DNA of 64,000 bases from the NCBI RefSeq assembly GCF_013283835.1, contig NZ_CP054052.1:3286001-3350000 (forward strand). Direction: 5' to 3'. The position numbers and the translations under genes were made by a program. The notes under the pieces were generated by a model, which saw nothing but the letters and a program-made list of their open reading frames with translations, was not told the DNA's origin and did no database searches. The DNA is from Poseidonibacter lekithochrous (GTDB taxonomy: Bacteria; Campylobacterota; Campylobacteria; Campylobacterales; Arcobacteraceae). Of this stretch, positions 56,743-64,000 are shown piece by piece; the first letter of the stretch is position 1, and the number at the start of each line of letters is the position of its first letter.

Positions 56743-57423
56743 ATTAAAGTACTAATGATAGAAGATGATTTAGAGTTAGCTCAAATCATCAGTGATTATT
56801 TAGCATCATTTGATATAGAGGTAACTAACACAGATAGTCCATATAATGGATTATCTATGCTTAGTATTGATAAAGATTATAAACTTCTAATTTTAGATTT
56901 AACACTACCAGAAATAGATGGTTTAGAGTTAATTCCAAAAATCAGAGAAAAATCTGAAATACCTATTATCATTTCAAGTGCAAGAGATGATATCTTGGAC
57001 AAAGTAATGGGATTAGAGCGAGGTGCCGATGATTATCTTCCAAAACCTTATAATCCAAGAGAATTACAAGCAAGAATCAAAACTATTTTAAAAAGAGTAG
57101 ATACACTAAATCCTGAATCAAAAAAAGATGAAGTATCAAATTCTGTTTTTGAAGTAAAAGAAGATGATATGCAGATTATTTTTCAAGATAATTCTCTAGT
57201 TCTTACTTTAGCTGAATATGATATTTTAAAACTACTTATTCAAAGAAATGGTGGGGTTGTAGCTAGAGAAGATTTCATTTATGCTAGTGACCATATTGAA
57301 GATGATTCATCACTGAAAAATATTGATGTAATTATCTCTAGAATTAGAACAAAACTTGGAAAAGTTGATAAATCAAGAACTTACATTAAATCTGTAAGAG
57401 GGATAGGATATCAATTAGTATGA
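56743..57423 (+). CDS. OmpR-family response regulator, ArsR (acid-response) type
   Basis: About 226 residues. Receiver: the Asp in LLILDLTLPEIDGLEL and the Lys in YLPKPYNPREL. Winged helix ends in YIKSVRGIGYQLV. The first ATG (56755) would give MIEDDLEL and remove the first beta strand, and it lies 21 nt from the ribosome binding site. The AAAGGA at 56728-56733 is 9 nt before an ATT (56743), which would give I-K-V-L-M-I-E-D-D, the expected N-terminus. I therefore prefer the AUU start; an AUA at 56740 is the alternative. It resembles the Helicobacter pylori acid-response regulator ArsR (unrelated to arsenic). The stop overlaps the kinase start (ATGA). Confidence 0.85.
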   Translation: MKVLMIEDDLELAQIISDYLASFDIEVTNTDSPYNGLSMLSIDKDYKLLILDLTLPEIDGLELIPKIREKSEIPIIISSARDDILDKVMGLERGADDYLPKPYNPRELQARIKTILKRVDTLNPESKKDEVSNSVFEVKEDDMQIIFQDNSLVLTLAEYDILKLLIQRNGGVVAREDFIYASDHIEDDSSLKNIDVIISRIRTKLGKVDKSRTYIKSVRGIGYQLV

Positions 57424-58646
57424 TAAGACATATCTCAATTTCTGCCTTTATTAATATAATATTTTCATTAGCCTTTGTTGCTGTGATAATTACTTTTTCA
57501 ATATTTATTAACTTTGATAAACAAAGACATGAGATTACCTTACAAAATAGATATGAACTAATTGCGGAGAATTTTTTAAGTACTTTTCAGAATTTTCCAA
57601 CATCTGAAGCTTTATTAAAACTATTCAAAAAATTCAAAGTAAAACCTATTGATGATAGAGATCATAAACTTGAAATCATCAAACAAGCCCAAGAACTTAC
57701 TATTACTCAAAACTATTTAGGAACTTATAGAGTTTATAAATACAATCAAAACTACTATATTTATGTTCAACAATATGGTTATAACATCATGTTAAAAGAT
57801 GTAAGAAATCATAACTATAGTTTTGCCATTATTATCATTGCTATGATTTTATCTTTAGTTACTTTACTATTTTTATATATGACATTAAAAAGAAAACTTT
57901 TGCCATTAAGACTACTTAATAAACAAATTATTGAATTTTCAAATGGTAATAAAGATATCAAAATTAGAAGTGTAAGTAATGATGAAATAGGAACTATTGC
58001 AAAAAGTTTTAATGAAGCTATTACTATTATAAGCAATCAGACTAAATCAAAAGATTTGTTTATGCGGAATATGATGCATGAGCTTAAAACACCAATTACA
58101 AAAGCCATGTTTATTGCAGAAACACTAGATGATGATAAAACAAGAGAAAATCTTCAGAAAGCATTTAGAAGAATGGATGATATTATCAAAGAGCTTGCAA
58201 CAGTAGAGAAGCTAACTTCACATAATAGAATGATCTACAAAGAGAACTCATCTTTCTTTAATATCTATAATAAAACATTAGAAATCATGATGGTAAGTCC
58301 TGAGAATATTGCTTCAAAAATTAGAGATTTTAAATTTGATGTTGATATTTATATGTTCTCTATTGCGTTAAAAAACTTGATTGATAATGCTATTAAATTC
58401 TCACCAAATAAAAAAGCAATTATTATTGCTTCAAAAGAAGAGATAAATATTAGCTCACAGGGTGAACCTTTGAGCAATGAACTAGAGTATTATACAGAGG
58501 CATTTTGTCAAGAAGAAAAAAGAAGTGATGGATTTGGACTTGGTCTTTATATTGTAAAGACTATTGTAAATCTACATGGTTACAAACTAAAATATTATTA
58601 TGAAAATGGTAAAAACCACTTTGTTATAAAGATGATAGAGGATTAA
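57420..58646 (+). CDS. ArsS-type sensor histidine kinase
   Basis: 408 residues. Two membrane helices (about 8-30 and 137-157) bound a periplasmic domain of about 105 residues with a Tyr-rich end (YRVYKYNQNYYIYVQQYGYN). HAMP, H-box MMHELKTPITKAMF, N-box NLIDNAIKFSPN and G2 box GFGLGLYIVKTIV follow; the G1 box is shortened. Architecture and partner match the ArsS kinases of Campylobacterota, known in Helicobacter pylori for acid sensing. Encoded with a four-base overlap to its regulator and after htrA; periplasmic pH or envelope stress is the likely signal (inference). Confidence 0.9.
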   Translation: MIRHISISAFINIIFSLAFVAVIITFSIFINFDKQRHEITLQNRYELIAENFLSTFQNFPTSEALLKLFKKFKVKPIDDRDHKLEIIKQAQELTITQNYLGTYRVYKYNQNYYIYVQQYGYNIMLKDVRNHNYSFAIIIIAMILSLVTLLFLYMTLKRKLLPLRLLNKQIIEFSNGNKDIKIRSVSNDEIGTIAKSFNEAITIISNQTKSKDLFMRNMMHELKTPITKAMFIAETLDDDKTRENLQKAFRRMDDIIKELATVEKLTSHNRMIYKENSSFFNIYNKTLEIMMVSPENIASKIRDFKFDVDIYMFSIALKNLIDNAIKFSPNKKAIIIASKEEINISSQGEPLSNELEYYTEAFCQEEKRSDGFGLGLYIVKTIVNLHGYKLKYYYENGKNHFVIKMIED

Positions 58647-59068
58647 GAACCTCTAACATCTTTCATAACTTCAAACCAATCCCGTGAGAATTTGTTTTTA
58701 ATATACTTGGCCCTATGAGGCACAATACAGCCAGAACAGTTTTGGTGAATATAATCATCCCCTTTATACTGAGCTCCGTCTTTTGAGTTGATATTACACT
58801 TTGAAAATAGTGTTCTACCTTCAACTTCTTCGAAACCTTCCATCTTAAATCTAAAGTTTGGACAGGCACATAAGTAGCAGTTTAAATCTTCGTAATCATG
58901 GCACTTTTTATTGTCTTTGTATAAAGGACAAAAATCAGGTTCATTCTTAACCATGTTGTCAAATCTAAAATACTCTATAACCTCATCAATTGATTTATCA
59001 GTTAGTTTCTTCATTACATTTGCATGAAGGTTACCTTGCTGTATAAACCACTCTTCATAAGTCATCAT
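58643..59068 (-). CDS. Cysteine-rich small domain protein of the cobalamin operon
   Basis: 141 residues with eight or more cysteines: FCPLY, KKCHDYEDLNCYLCACPNF, LFSKCN and HQNCSGCIVPHR. The spacing suggests metal or iron-sulfur binding. I associate it with the Cys-rich small domain family (PF04071) seen beside cobalamin genes; its biochemical role is unknown. Its ATG overlaps the cbiB stop (ATGA), making it the third gene of cobQ-cbiB. Its stop shares the TTAA palindrome with the stop of the convergent kinase gene. Confidence 0.75.
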   Translation of the reverse strand: MMTYEEWFIQQGNLHANVMKKLTDKSIDEVIEYFRFDNMVKNEPDFCPLYKDNKKCHDYEDLNCYLCACPNFRFKMEGFEEVEGRTLFSKCNINSKDGAQYKGDDYIHQNCSGCIVPHRAKYIKNKFSRDWFEVMKDVRGS

Positions 59069-59952
59069 AGTACTCCTAAAATTAATACAATTATTATAAA
59101 TATATCTAGTTTTCTTTTTATTGATAATGCATTTAGCACATCATAATTTTCTATTATTTCTCTACCTCTACCAAAAAACGGCTTTTCTTTTAGTTTCCCA
59201 AAATAAGAAGTAGGACCGCCAAGTTTAACACCTAAACCTAAAGCAATAGCTGAGATAGGAAGTCCTGCATTTAAACTATCATGTTTTTTCCCAAACTTCC
59301 CAAACTCTATAAGTGCTGATCTTGAGAAGAAAAATAGAGCTATCAACACTGCTGTAATCCTAGCTGGTATATAATTTACTATATCATCTAATATAGCAGA
59401 TACTTTACCAAAGTTCTCATATTTTTCATTTCTATAACCTACCATAGAATCTAAGGTATTAATAGCTTTATATACATAAGCACCCACTATTCCAAAACAT
59501 ATAAGATAAAACAAGGGAGCTATTACTCCATCACTTAAGTTCTCGCTGTATGTCTCAACTGCTGCTTTGTTTACATCACTATTAGACATCTCACTTGTAT
59601 CACGACTTACTAAATATGAAATCTTTTGTTTCTTCACATCCAAGTCATCACTACTTACTATATCTTTTACACTGTCATATAACATCTTTGAAGCTAGTGT
59701 AAAAGAAGCTAAGAAACCTTGAACTACTACGTTATCAATTAGTGATAAAATATATGAGATTACAAATACTACTAATACTGTGGAGATAGTTAAAAAAGAA
59801 CCTCTTAAAATTGAGTCCTTATAAAACTTCTTTTGAAACCAAGAGATATAATTTCCTATTAGAATAATTGGATGTTTGATAAACTTTAGTTTTTCAAACT
59901 CTCCAAAAACTAAATCAAGAACATAAGCTATTAAAGCAATACTATAAAACAC
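59065..59952 (-). CDS. cbiB: Adenosylcobinamide-phosphate synthase
   Basis: 295 residues, hydrophobic, with the family segments HPIILIGNYISWFQKKFYKD near the N-terminus, VSRDTSEMSNSDVNKAAVET and ENLSDGVIAPLFYLICFG in the middle. CbiB/CobD attaches the aminopropanol (phosphate) arm to adenosylcobyric acid at the membrane. It overlaps the end of cobQ by 11 bases and the Cys-rich gene by four, so the three are one operon. Confidence 0.95.
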   Translation of the reverse strand: MFYSIALIAYVLDLVFGEFEKLKFIKHPIILIGNYISWFQKKFYKDSILRGSFLTISTVLVVFVISYILSLIDNVVVQGFLASFTLASKMLYDSVKDIVSSDDLDVKKQKISYLVSRDTSEMSNSDVNKAAVETYSENLSDGVIAPLFYLICFGIVGAYVYKAINTLDSMVGYRNEKYENFGKVSAILDDIVNYIPARITAVLIALFFFSRSALIEFGKFGKKHDSLNAGLPISAIALGLGVKLGGPTSYFGKLKEKPFFGRGREIIENYDVLNALSIKRKLDIFIIIVLILGVL

Positions 59953-61333
59953 TCTGCTCTATCCTCTCCACATCTAGTCTACTTCTCATTTCATCTATAA
60001 AAGTATCTACTGTATTCTTCTTATACTGCTCAAAGCTATAACCTACATAATTCTCATTAATTGATTTGAAATACTCTGTTCTGAACTTATCATTATCAAA
60101 GATACCATGTACAAATGTTCCTTTGAACTTATTAGACTCATAAGATAAAGGATACTTATCGCAAACTCCATGATGTATCTCAAAACCTTCTATTTTACAA
60201 TCAAACAAATCATATGATTGTTTCTTTAAAACCTTTTGTTTCTCGAACACTATATTCTCGGGAATTAATCCAAAGCCTTCTTCCACTAAAGGCTCGCTAT
60301 TTTCTAAAGCATACTTATCATTAAGTGTTTCGAACATCATCTCATATCCACCACAAACAGTACAAATATGCCCTTTGTAGTTTTTGATTTGATCAAATAG
60401 TCCCATATCTTTTAACCATTTTAAATCTTTGATTACTAGTTTTGAACCAGGAAGAATTACTAAATCAAACTTATCAAGAGAAAGATTATAATCTACAAAC
60501 TCTACAAATACCTCATCATCAGCGATTAGAGGCTCTATATCGTTATAATTACTCATAAAAGGATATGAGATAACAGCAACATCTAGTTTTTTCTTCTGTG
60601 GGTTTTGTACGAAGTTTTTCAAAGATGCAGAGTCCTCAAATCCTAAGTTAAACGGAATATATGGTAATACTCCTAATACTGGAATTTTAAACTCTTCTTC
60701 GATGATTCTAATACCTTCATCAAAAAGTGATAGGTCACCTCTGAACTTATTCACTATTACACCTACTACATTATTTCGCAGTTTCTCTGGTAATAAGTGA
60801 TAAACTCCATATATAGAAGCAAATACTCCACCCTTCTCTATATCTGCTACTAAGATAATCTTTGTATTGTATTCGTTCGCTATAAAGATATTTGATAAGT
60901 CTTTATCCATTAGATTTAACTCTACTGGACTTCCTGCACCTTCGTTTACTACTATGTCATACTTATCATCTAAGTACTCATAACATCTCTTAACTGCTGG
61001 TTTTAGTAAGTCTAAATCTCTATAGTATTCTAATACATGTTTATTAGCTACTACTTGTCCCTCAACTATAAGTGAAGCAGAACTTCCTCGACCTGATTTT
61101 AAAAGTACTGGGTTTAGATGATATGATGTTTCAACTCCTAATACTTCAGATTGAAAGTACTGGGCTATTGCTATTTCACTACCATCATCACATACATGTG
61201 AGTTATTAGATACATTTTGTGCTTTAAAAGGAGCTACTTTGTATCCTAAGTCTTGTAGTATTCTTGCTATTACAAATGTTATAGTTGATTTTCCAGCATC
61301 AGAGCTTGTGCCAAAGATAGAGATGTTTTTCAT
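59942..61333 (-). CDS. cobQ: Cobyric acid synthase, glutamine-dependent
   Basis: 463 residues, a little shorter than the common 480-510. The N-terminal P-loop-like domain begins FGTSSDAGKSTITFVIARIL and has FKAQNVSNNSHV. The class I-like amidotransferase domain (about 245-460) has the Cys in TVCGGYEMM and the His in GTFVHGIFDND. It amidates four side chains of adenosylcobyrinic a,c-diamide, the step before CbiB. First gene of the leftward cobalamin unit. No cobalamin riboswitch is visible in the 80 bases upstream. Confidence 0.95.
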   Translation of the reverse strand: MKNISIFGTSSDAGKSTITFVIARILQDLGYKVAPFKAQNVSNNSHVCDDGSEIAIAQYFQSEVLGVETSYHLNPVLLKSGRGSSASLIVEGQVVANKHVLEYYRDLDLLKPAVKRCYEYLDDKYDIVVNEGAGSPVELNLMDKDLSNIFIANEYNTKIILVADIEKGGVFASIYGVYHLLPEKLRNNVVGVIVNKFRGDLSLFDEGIRIIEEEFKIPVLGVLPYIPFNLGFEDSASLKNFVQNPQKKKLDVAVISYPFMSNYNDIEPLIADDEVFVEFVDYNLSLDKFDLVILPGSKLVIKDLKWLKDMGLFDQIKNYKGHICTVCGGYEMMFETLNDKYALENSEPLVEEGFGLIPENIVFEKQKVLKKQSYDLFDCKIEGFEIHHGVCDKYPLSYESNKFKGTFVHGIFDNDKFRTEYFKSINENYVGYSFEQYKKNTVDTFIDEMRSRLDVERIEQSVL

Positions 61334-61414
61334 TTTAGTCCCACGATTATAAATTGTGACATTATAGTCAAATATTTAATCGATTAAATTAAACTAGTTT
61401 TTTACTCAAGTATA

Positions 61415-62836
61415 TTACGTATCTTTAAACTTATCTCTAATTTCTAAGAATAGTGGCAATTTATCAAAGAATATATCTACTAATTTTGGATCAAAATGTT
61501 TGCCTCTTTGTTTTCTAAAAAGTTCATATACTCTTTCATCCTCCCAAGCCTCTTTATAACATCTATTACTTCCTAAAGCATCAAATACATCTGCAATTGC
61601 TGTAATTCTTCCATAGATATTAATCTCTTCACCTTTAAGTCCTCTAGGATATCCAGAACCATCCCATTTTTCATGGTGTTCATGGGCAAGAATTGCTGCT
61701 ACTTTTAAAAGAGGTCTACTTGAACCTTTTAACATCTCATATCCAAGTTTTGAGTGAGTTTTCATAATTTCAATTTCATCTTTATCCAACCGACCTGGTT
61801 TTTTTAAAATATTATCAGGAATTCCTACTTTTCCAATATCATGCATAGGACTTGCTTGTTTTAGAACTTCTGCATCAGACTCTGATAAACCATACTCTAA
61901 TGCTAATATTTTTGAATACTCAGCAACTCTTTTTACATGGTTACCTGTTTCTTTACTTCTTGTCTCACCAATAGCTCCCATTTTGAAAACAACTTCTTTT
62001 TGAGTATCTTCAATCTCTTTTTCTAAAAAAGACTCTTTTTCAAGTTTTAATTTTTCTAGATCATGATAAGTATCTTCTAGTTTATCTTTTAGAGTATTTA
62101 CCAAACTCTTTATTTTATCAACCTCATCATTTCCATCGTATTTTAATCTACTTGAAAAATCTGGTTTTCTAAGGGCTAAGTTTTTTAAAGAACTTATAAT
62201 ATCATCAAATCTTCTAGTTAATAATATATGAACAAAAAAGCCATTAAAAATAAGTATTGAAATACCTACAACTGAAAGGTAAAAAGAGTAAAAGAAATAT
62301 GTATTTGTATTTTTTGATACTTGATTAACTGCAAAAGTTAGTTTATTTATAGAATTTTCTGCATCTTTTTTGAAAGTATTTGAGATTTGTTCTGTTAGAG
62401 TTTTTACTTTTGTCATCTTCTCAATATCAAAATATTGATTATCTTTTATTATCATAAGAGTAAAACCATATGTAAAATCATAATACTCTAAAAACATCTT
62501 TTTATTTTTAAGAGAATCAACTTCTCCCATCTGATTTAAATTATCAAAGTTTCGAAGAATAGTCTCTTTTTTTTCATTTGCATTTTCTAAAATATCTATT
62601 TCATTAGTTAAAGCAGCATCGCTAAATATAATAGTGATATTCTCTAAGAATTTTAAATTATTAGTATAATAAGAAGATACTATCATCAACTCACTTCCAA
62701 TACTATCTAATTGTTTTGTATTCTCTTTTGTAAAAGCATATCCATATAAAATTACAGATAAAAAAACAATAACATTAATACTAAATATTATAATAAGTTT
62801 TTTTACAATTGAAATCTTTTTTATTTTAGAACGCAA
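61415..62836 (-). CDS. Membrane HD-GYP domain protein (probable cyclic-di-GMP phosphodiesterase)
   Basis: 473 residues. Two membrane helices (about 13-32 and 182-207) enclose a helical periplasmic sensor region, then a HAMP-like segment and coiled coil (to about 285). The HD-GYP domain (about 285-460) has HDIGKVGIPDNIL and HHEKWDGSGYPRGLKG, the residues of the metal site and GYP loop. It likely hydrolyses cyclic-di-GMP in response to an external signal. The start is a TTG inside the end of the upstream barrel gene, with AGGA about 9 nt before it, so the two genes overlap by 11 bases and are probably coupled. Confidence 0.88.
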   Translation of the reverse strand: MRSKIKKISIVKKLIIIFSINVIVFLSVILYGYAFTKENTKQLDSIGSELMIVSSYYTNNLKFLENITIIFSDAALTNEIDILENANEKKETILRNFDNLNQMGEVDSLKNKKMFLEYYDFTYGFTLMIIKDNQYFDIEKMTKVKTLTEQISNTFKKDAENSINKLTFAVNQVSKNTNTYFFYSFYLSVVGISILIFNGFFVHILLTRRFDDIISSLKNLALRKPDFSSRLKYDGNDEVDKIKSLVNTLKDKLEDTYHDLEKLKLEKESFLEKEIEDTQKEVVFKMGAIGETRSKETGNHVKRVAEYSKILALEYGLSESDAEVLKQASPMHDIGKVGIPDNILKKPGRLDKDEIEIMKTHSKLGYEMLKGSSRPLLKVAAILAHEHHEKWDGSGYPRGLKGEEINIYGRITAIADVFDALGSNRCYKEAWEDERVYELFRKQRGKHFDPKLVDIFFDKLPLFLEIRDKFKDT

Positions 62837-64000
62837 AACTTAGTCCTATTGTATAAAGATACACTGCTTCATTATCAGTTCCAGCAAATCTTCCTAGAAT
62901 TCCTCTTCTTTCATAACCACTACTTGATACAGTTGAGTCTGAGATAGAACCATAATTTGTAGTTGTAATTCTATCAATTTGCGTTTTTATAGCAAGTCCT
63001 GGTTTAATATTATATCTTAGACCAAGAGATTGGGTTCTTTGAGAATAGTTTGTTAAATATAACATATCATCCAAACCTCTTTGTAAACTAGCAGATGTTG
63101 CATCTGGAGTATTTAAACCTGAAGTATCAAAATGTTCTTTATCATTCTTTGACTTTGCATATGCAATATATGGTGTAAACTTATCCCAGTTATATCCAAG
63201 CATTACATAATATGCTGTTGTATCAGGGTTCATAGATTTTGTTTCATATCTAGAAATTTCTGTATTTAAAATGTAATTCTCATAACTATAGTTTAAACCC
63301 AAAGTAAAAATAGTAGTATCTTTATCTTCATAACTATATTCATCTACATTATTACCATATGATTTTAATCCATTAGTTACAGTTTTTAAAGCACTTGAAT
63401 CCTCAAGGCTTGATTTTAGTTTTGTATAAGAAGTATGGATTTCAATATTGTCATCATTTGTAATATTTAATCTTATTGAATTAATATTTTTTAATTCAAT
63501 ATTCTCTTCAATATCAAAAGTTGTATTTATATTTTGTTTTGCTTTTCCATAAGGTACTAGGGTTACAGCATAATTATAATCATCATTGATAAAATCTTTA
63601 TAAGTTAACTCTACTCCATCATAATGCTCTAATGCAATAATTCTATATACCTCATTTGGAGAATGAGTCATAGTATGAATATAATCTATATGTAAAGAAT
63701 CTGAATTAAAAAGTAGATTTGATTGCATTCTTCCTACTCTTAAGGCTAAATTCTCATTAAAATCATAATTAACATTTAACCACGTAAATTTTGCTTTATA
63801 TTCATGATGGTTTCGATATGTAATTGCTTGAGATGTAAATTTGTATTTATCATTATAAATACTTACCTGCCCTCCAAGCTTTGAATAAGGAGAAAAAGAA
63901 GTGTCATTATCCACATTATCATAGTTATAATTGTTTGAAGTAAACCCATTTTTATTAAGTTTTGAGGCCATTACATTACCAAAATAATTAAAGCTTGTTT
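62826..64000 (-). CDS. Outer-membrane beta-barrel protein, 5' end outside window
   Basis: About 391 residues are visible. The frame stays open past the Met at 63971 to the window edge (SFNYFGNVMASKL), so that Met is internal and the true start and signal peptide lie outside. Alternating hydrophobic strands with aromatic girdles (YKAKFTWLNVNYDFNENLAL, YVMLGYNWDKFTPYIAYAKS) and a C-terminal Phe (IGLSFAF) are typical of porin-like barrels. The specific substrate is unknown. It overlaps the HD-GYP gene that follows it. Confidence 0.8.
   Translation of the reverse strand, partial: TSFNYFGNVMASKLNKNGFTSNNYNYDNVDNDTSFSPYSKLGGQVSIYNDKYKFTSQAITYRNHHEYKAKFTWLNVNYDFNENLALRVGRMQSNLLFNSDSLHIDYIHTMTHSPNEVYRIIALEHYDGVELTYKDFINDDYNYAVTLVPYGKAKQNINTTFDIEENIELKNINSIRLNITNDDNIEIHTSYTKLKSSLEDSSALKTVTNGLKSYGNNVDEYSYEDKDTTIFTLGLNYSYENYILNTEISRYETKSMNPDTTAYYVMLGYNWDKFTPYIAYAKSKNDKEHFDTSGLNTPDATSASLQRGLDDMLYLTNYSQRTQSLGLRYNIKPGLAIKTQIDRITTTNYGSISDSTVSSSGYERRGILGRFAGTDNEAVYLYTIGLSFAF

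Noticed and set aside
56743-58646. Arsenic regulation by the ArsR/ArsS-type two-component genes
   Set aside because: The names coincide, but these resemble the acid-response pair of Helicobacter and are far from the arsenic genes, which have their own ArsR.
61334-61414. Cobalamin riboswitch upstream of cobQ
   Set aside because: The gap is only about 80 bases and shows no B12-box-like segment or long structured leader.

Overview
The window looks like chromosomal DNA of a free-living or host-associated member of the Campylobacterota, most probably an Arcobacter-like genus (Arcobacteraceae). The reasons are the strongly AT-rich sequence, A-rich ribosome binding sites, an acid-response-type two-component pair (ArsRS of the Helicobacter/Campylobacter type) directly behind an HtrA protease, and the general gene repertoire. 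The genus is an inference; no rRNA is present. The visible genes are nearly all intact, and I see no IS element, prophage or CRISPR array.

Layout. 1-4.3 kb: an MFS/LplT-like gene cut by the window edge, translationally coupled to its MerR regulator; RarD; a membrane histidine kinase with a CxxCH-containing sensor domain. 4.3-10.8 kb: an arsenic-resistance region made of three leftward units: response regulator-arsC-arsD-arsA, arsB-mntP, and arsR-GGCT. ArsR boxes (ATCAA-N6-TTGAT) lie before arsB and arsR. Three 11-bp direct repeats of the OmpR/PhoB type lie before the arsCDA unit. 10.8-18.9 kb: lrgA-lrgB-MOSC divergent from a YheO-type regulator, a cadherin/FISUMP lipoprotein, a beta-hydroxyacid dehydrogenase divergent from a pyridoxamine-phosphate-oxidase-like protein, and a small DUF4405 membrane protein. 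Both divergent promoter regions carry the same almost identical 45-bp element. 18.9-20.8 kb: transketolase.

20.9-52.2 kb is the dominant feature: a type I secretion locus for a giant adhesin. In transcription order it holds a TolC-SPOR outer-membrane protein, a LapB-like ABC exporter, a LapC/HlyD adaptor, a 58-codon mini-gene, a 7,854-residue adhesin and a soluble histidine kinase. A divergent OmpR-type response regulator stands at the other end. About two thirds of the adhesin gene is one 381-bp unit repeated about 40 times in tandem with apparently no sequence divergence. The 58-residue mini-protein resembles the adhesin's extreme C-terminus, where a type I secretion signal would be.

52.4-53.4 kb: a tRNA-Leu-Ser-Cys cluster present twice in tandem, each copy with its own consensus promoter. 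53.5-58.6 kb: ilvD, htrA and the ArsRS-like pair, whose regulator probably starts at a non-AUG codon. 58.6-61.3 kb: cobQ-cbiB plus a cysteine-rich small protein of cobalamin operons. 61.4-64 kb: an HD-GYP protein overlapping the end of an outer-membrane barrel gene that runs off the window.

How it fits together: the secretion locus is a self-contained surface-adhesion system (exporter, adaptor, outer-membrane pore, substrate, flanking two-component genes). The arsenic region combines arsenate reduction, arsenite chaperone/ATPase, arsenite permease and a Mn exporter under two apparently different regulators. Several start sites below (arsR, lrgA, the YheO-type regulator, the ArsR-like response regulator) were chosen from promoter and ribosome-binding evidence and differ from the longest or first-ATG reading.
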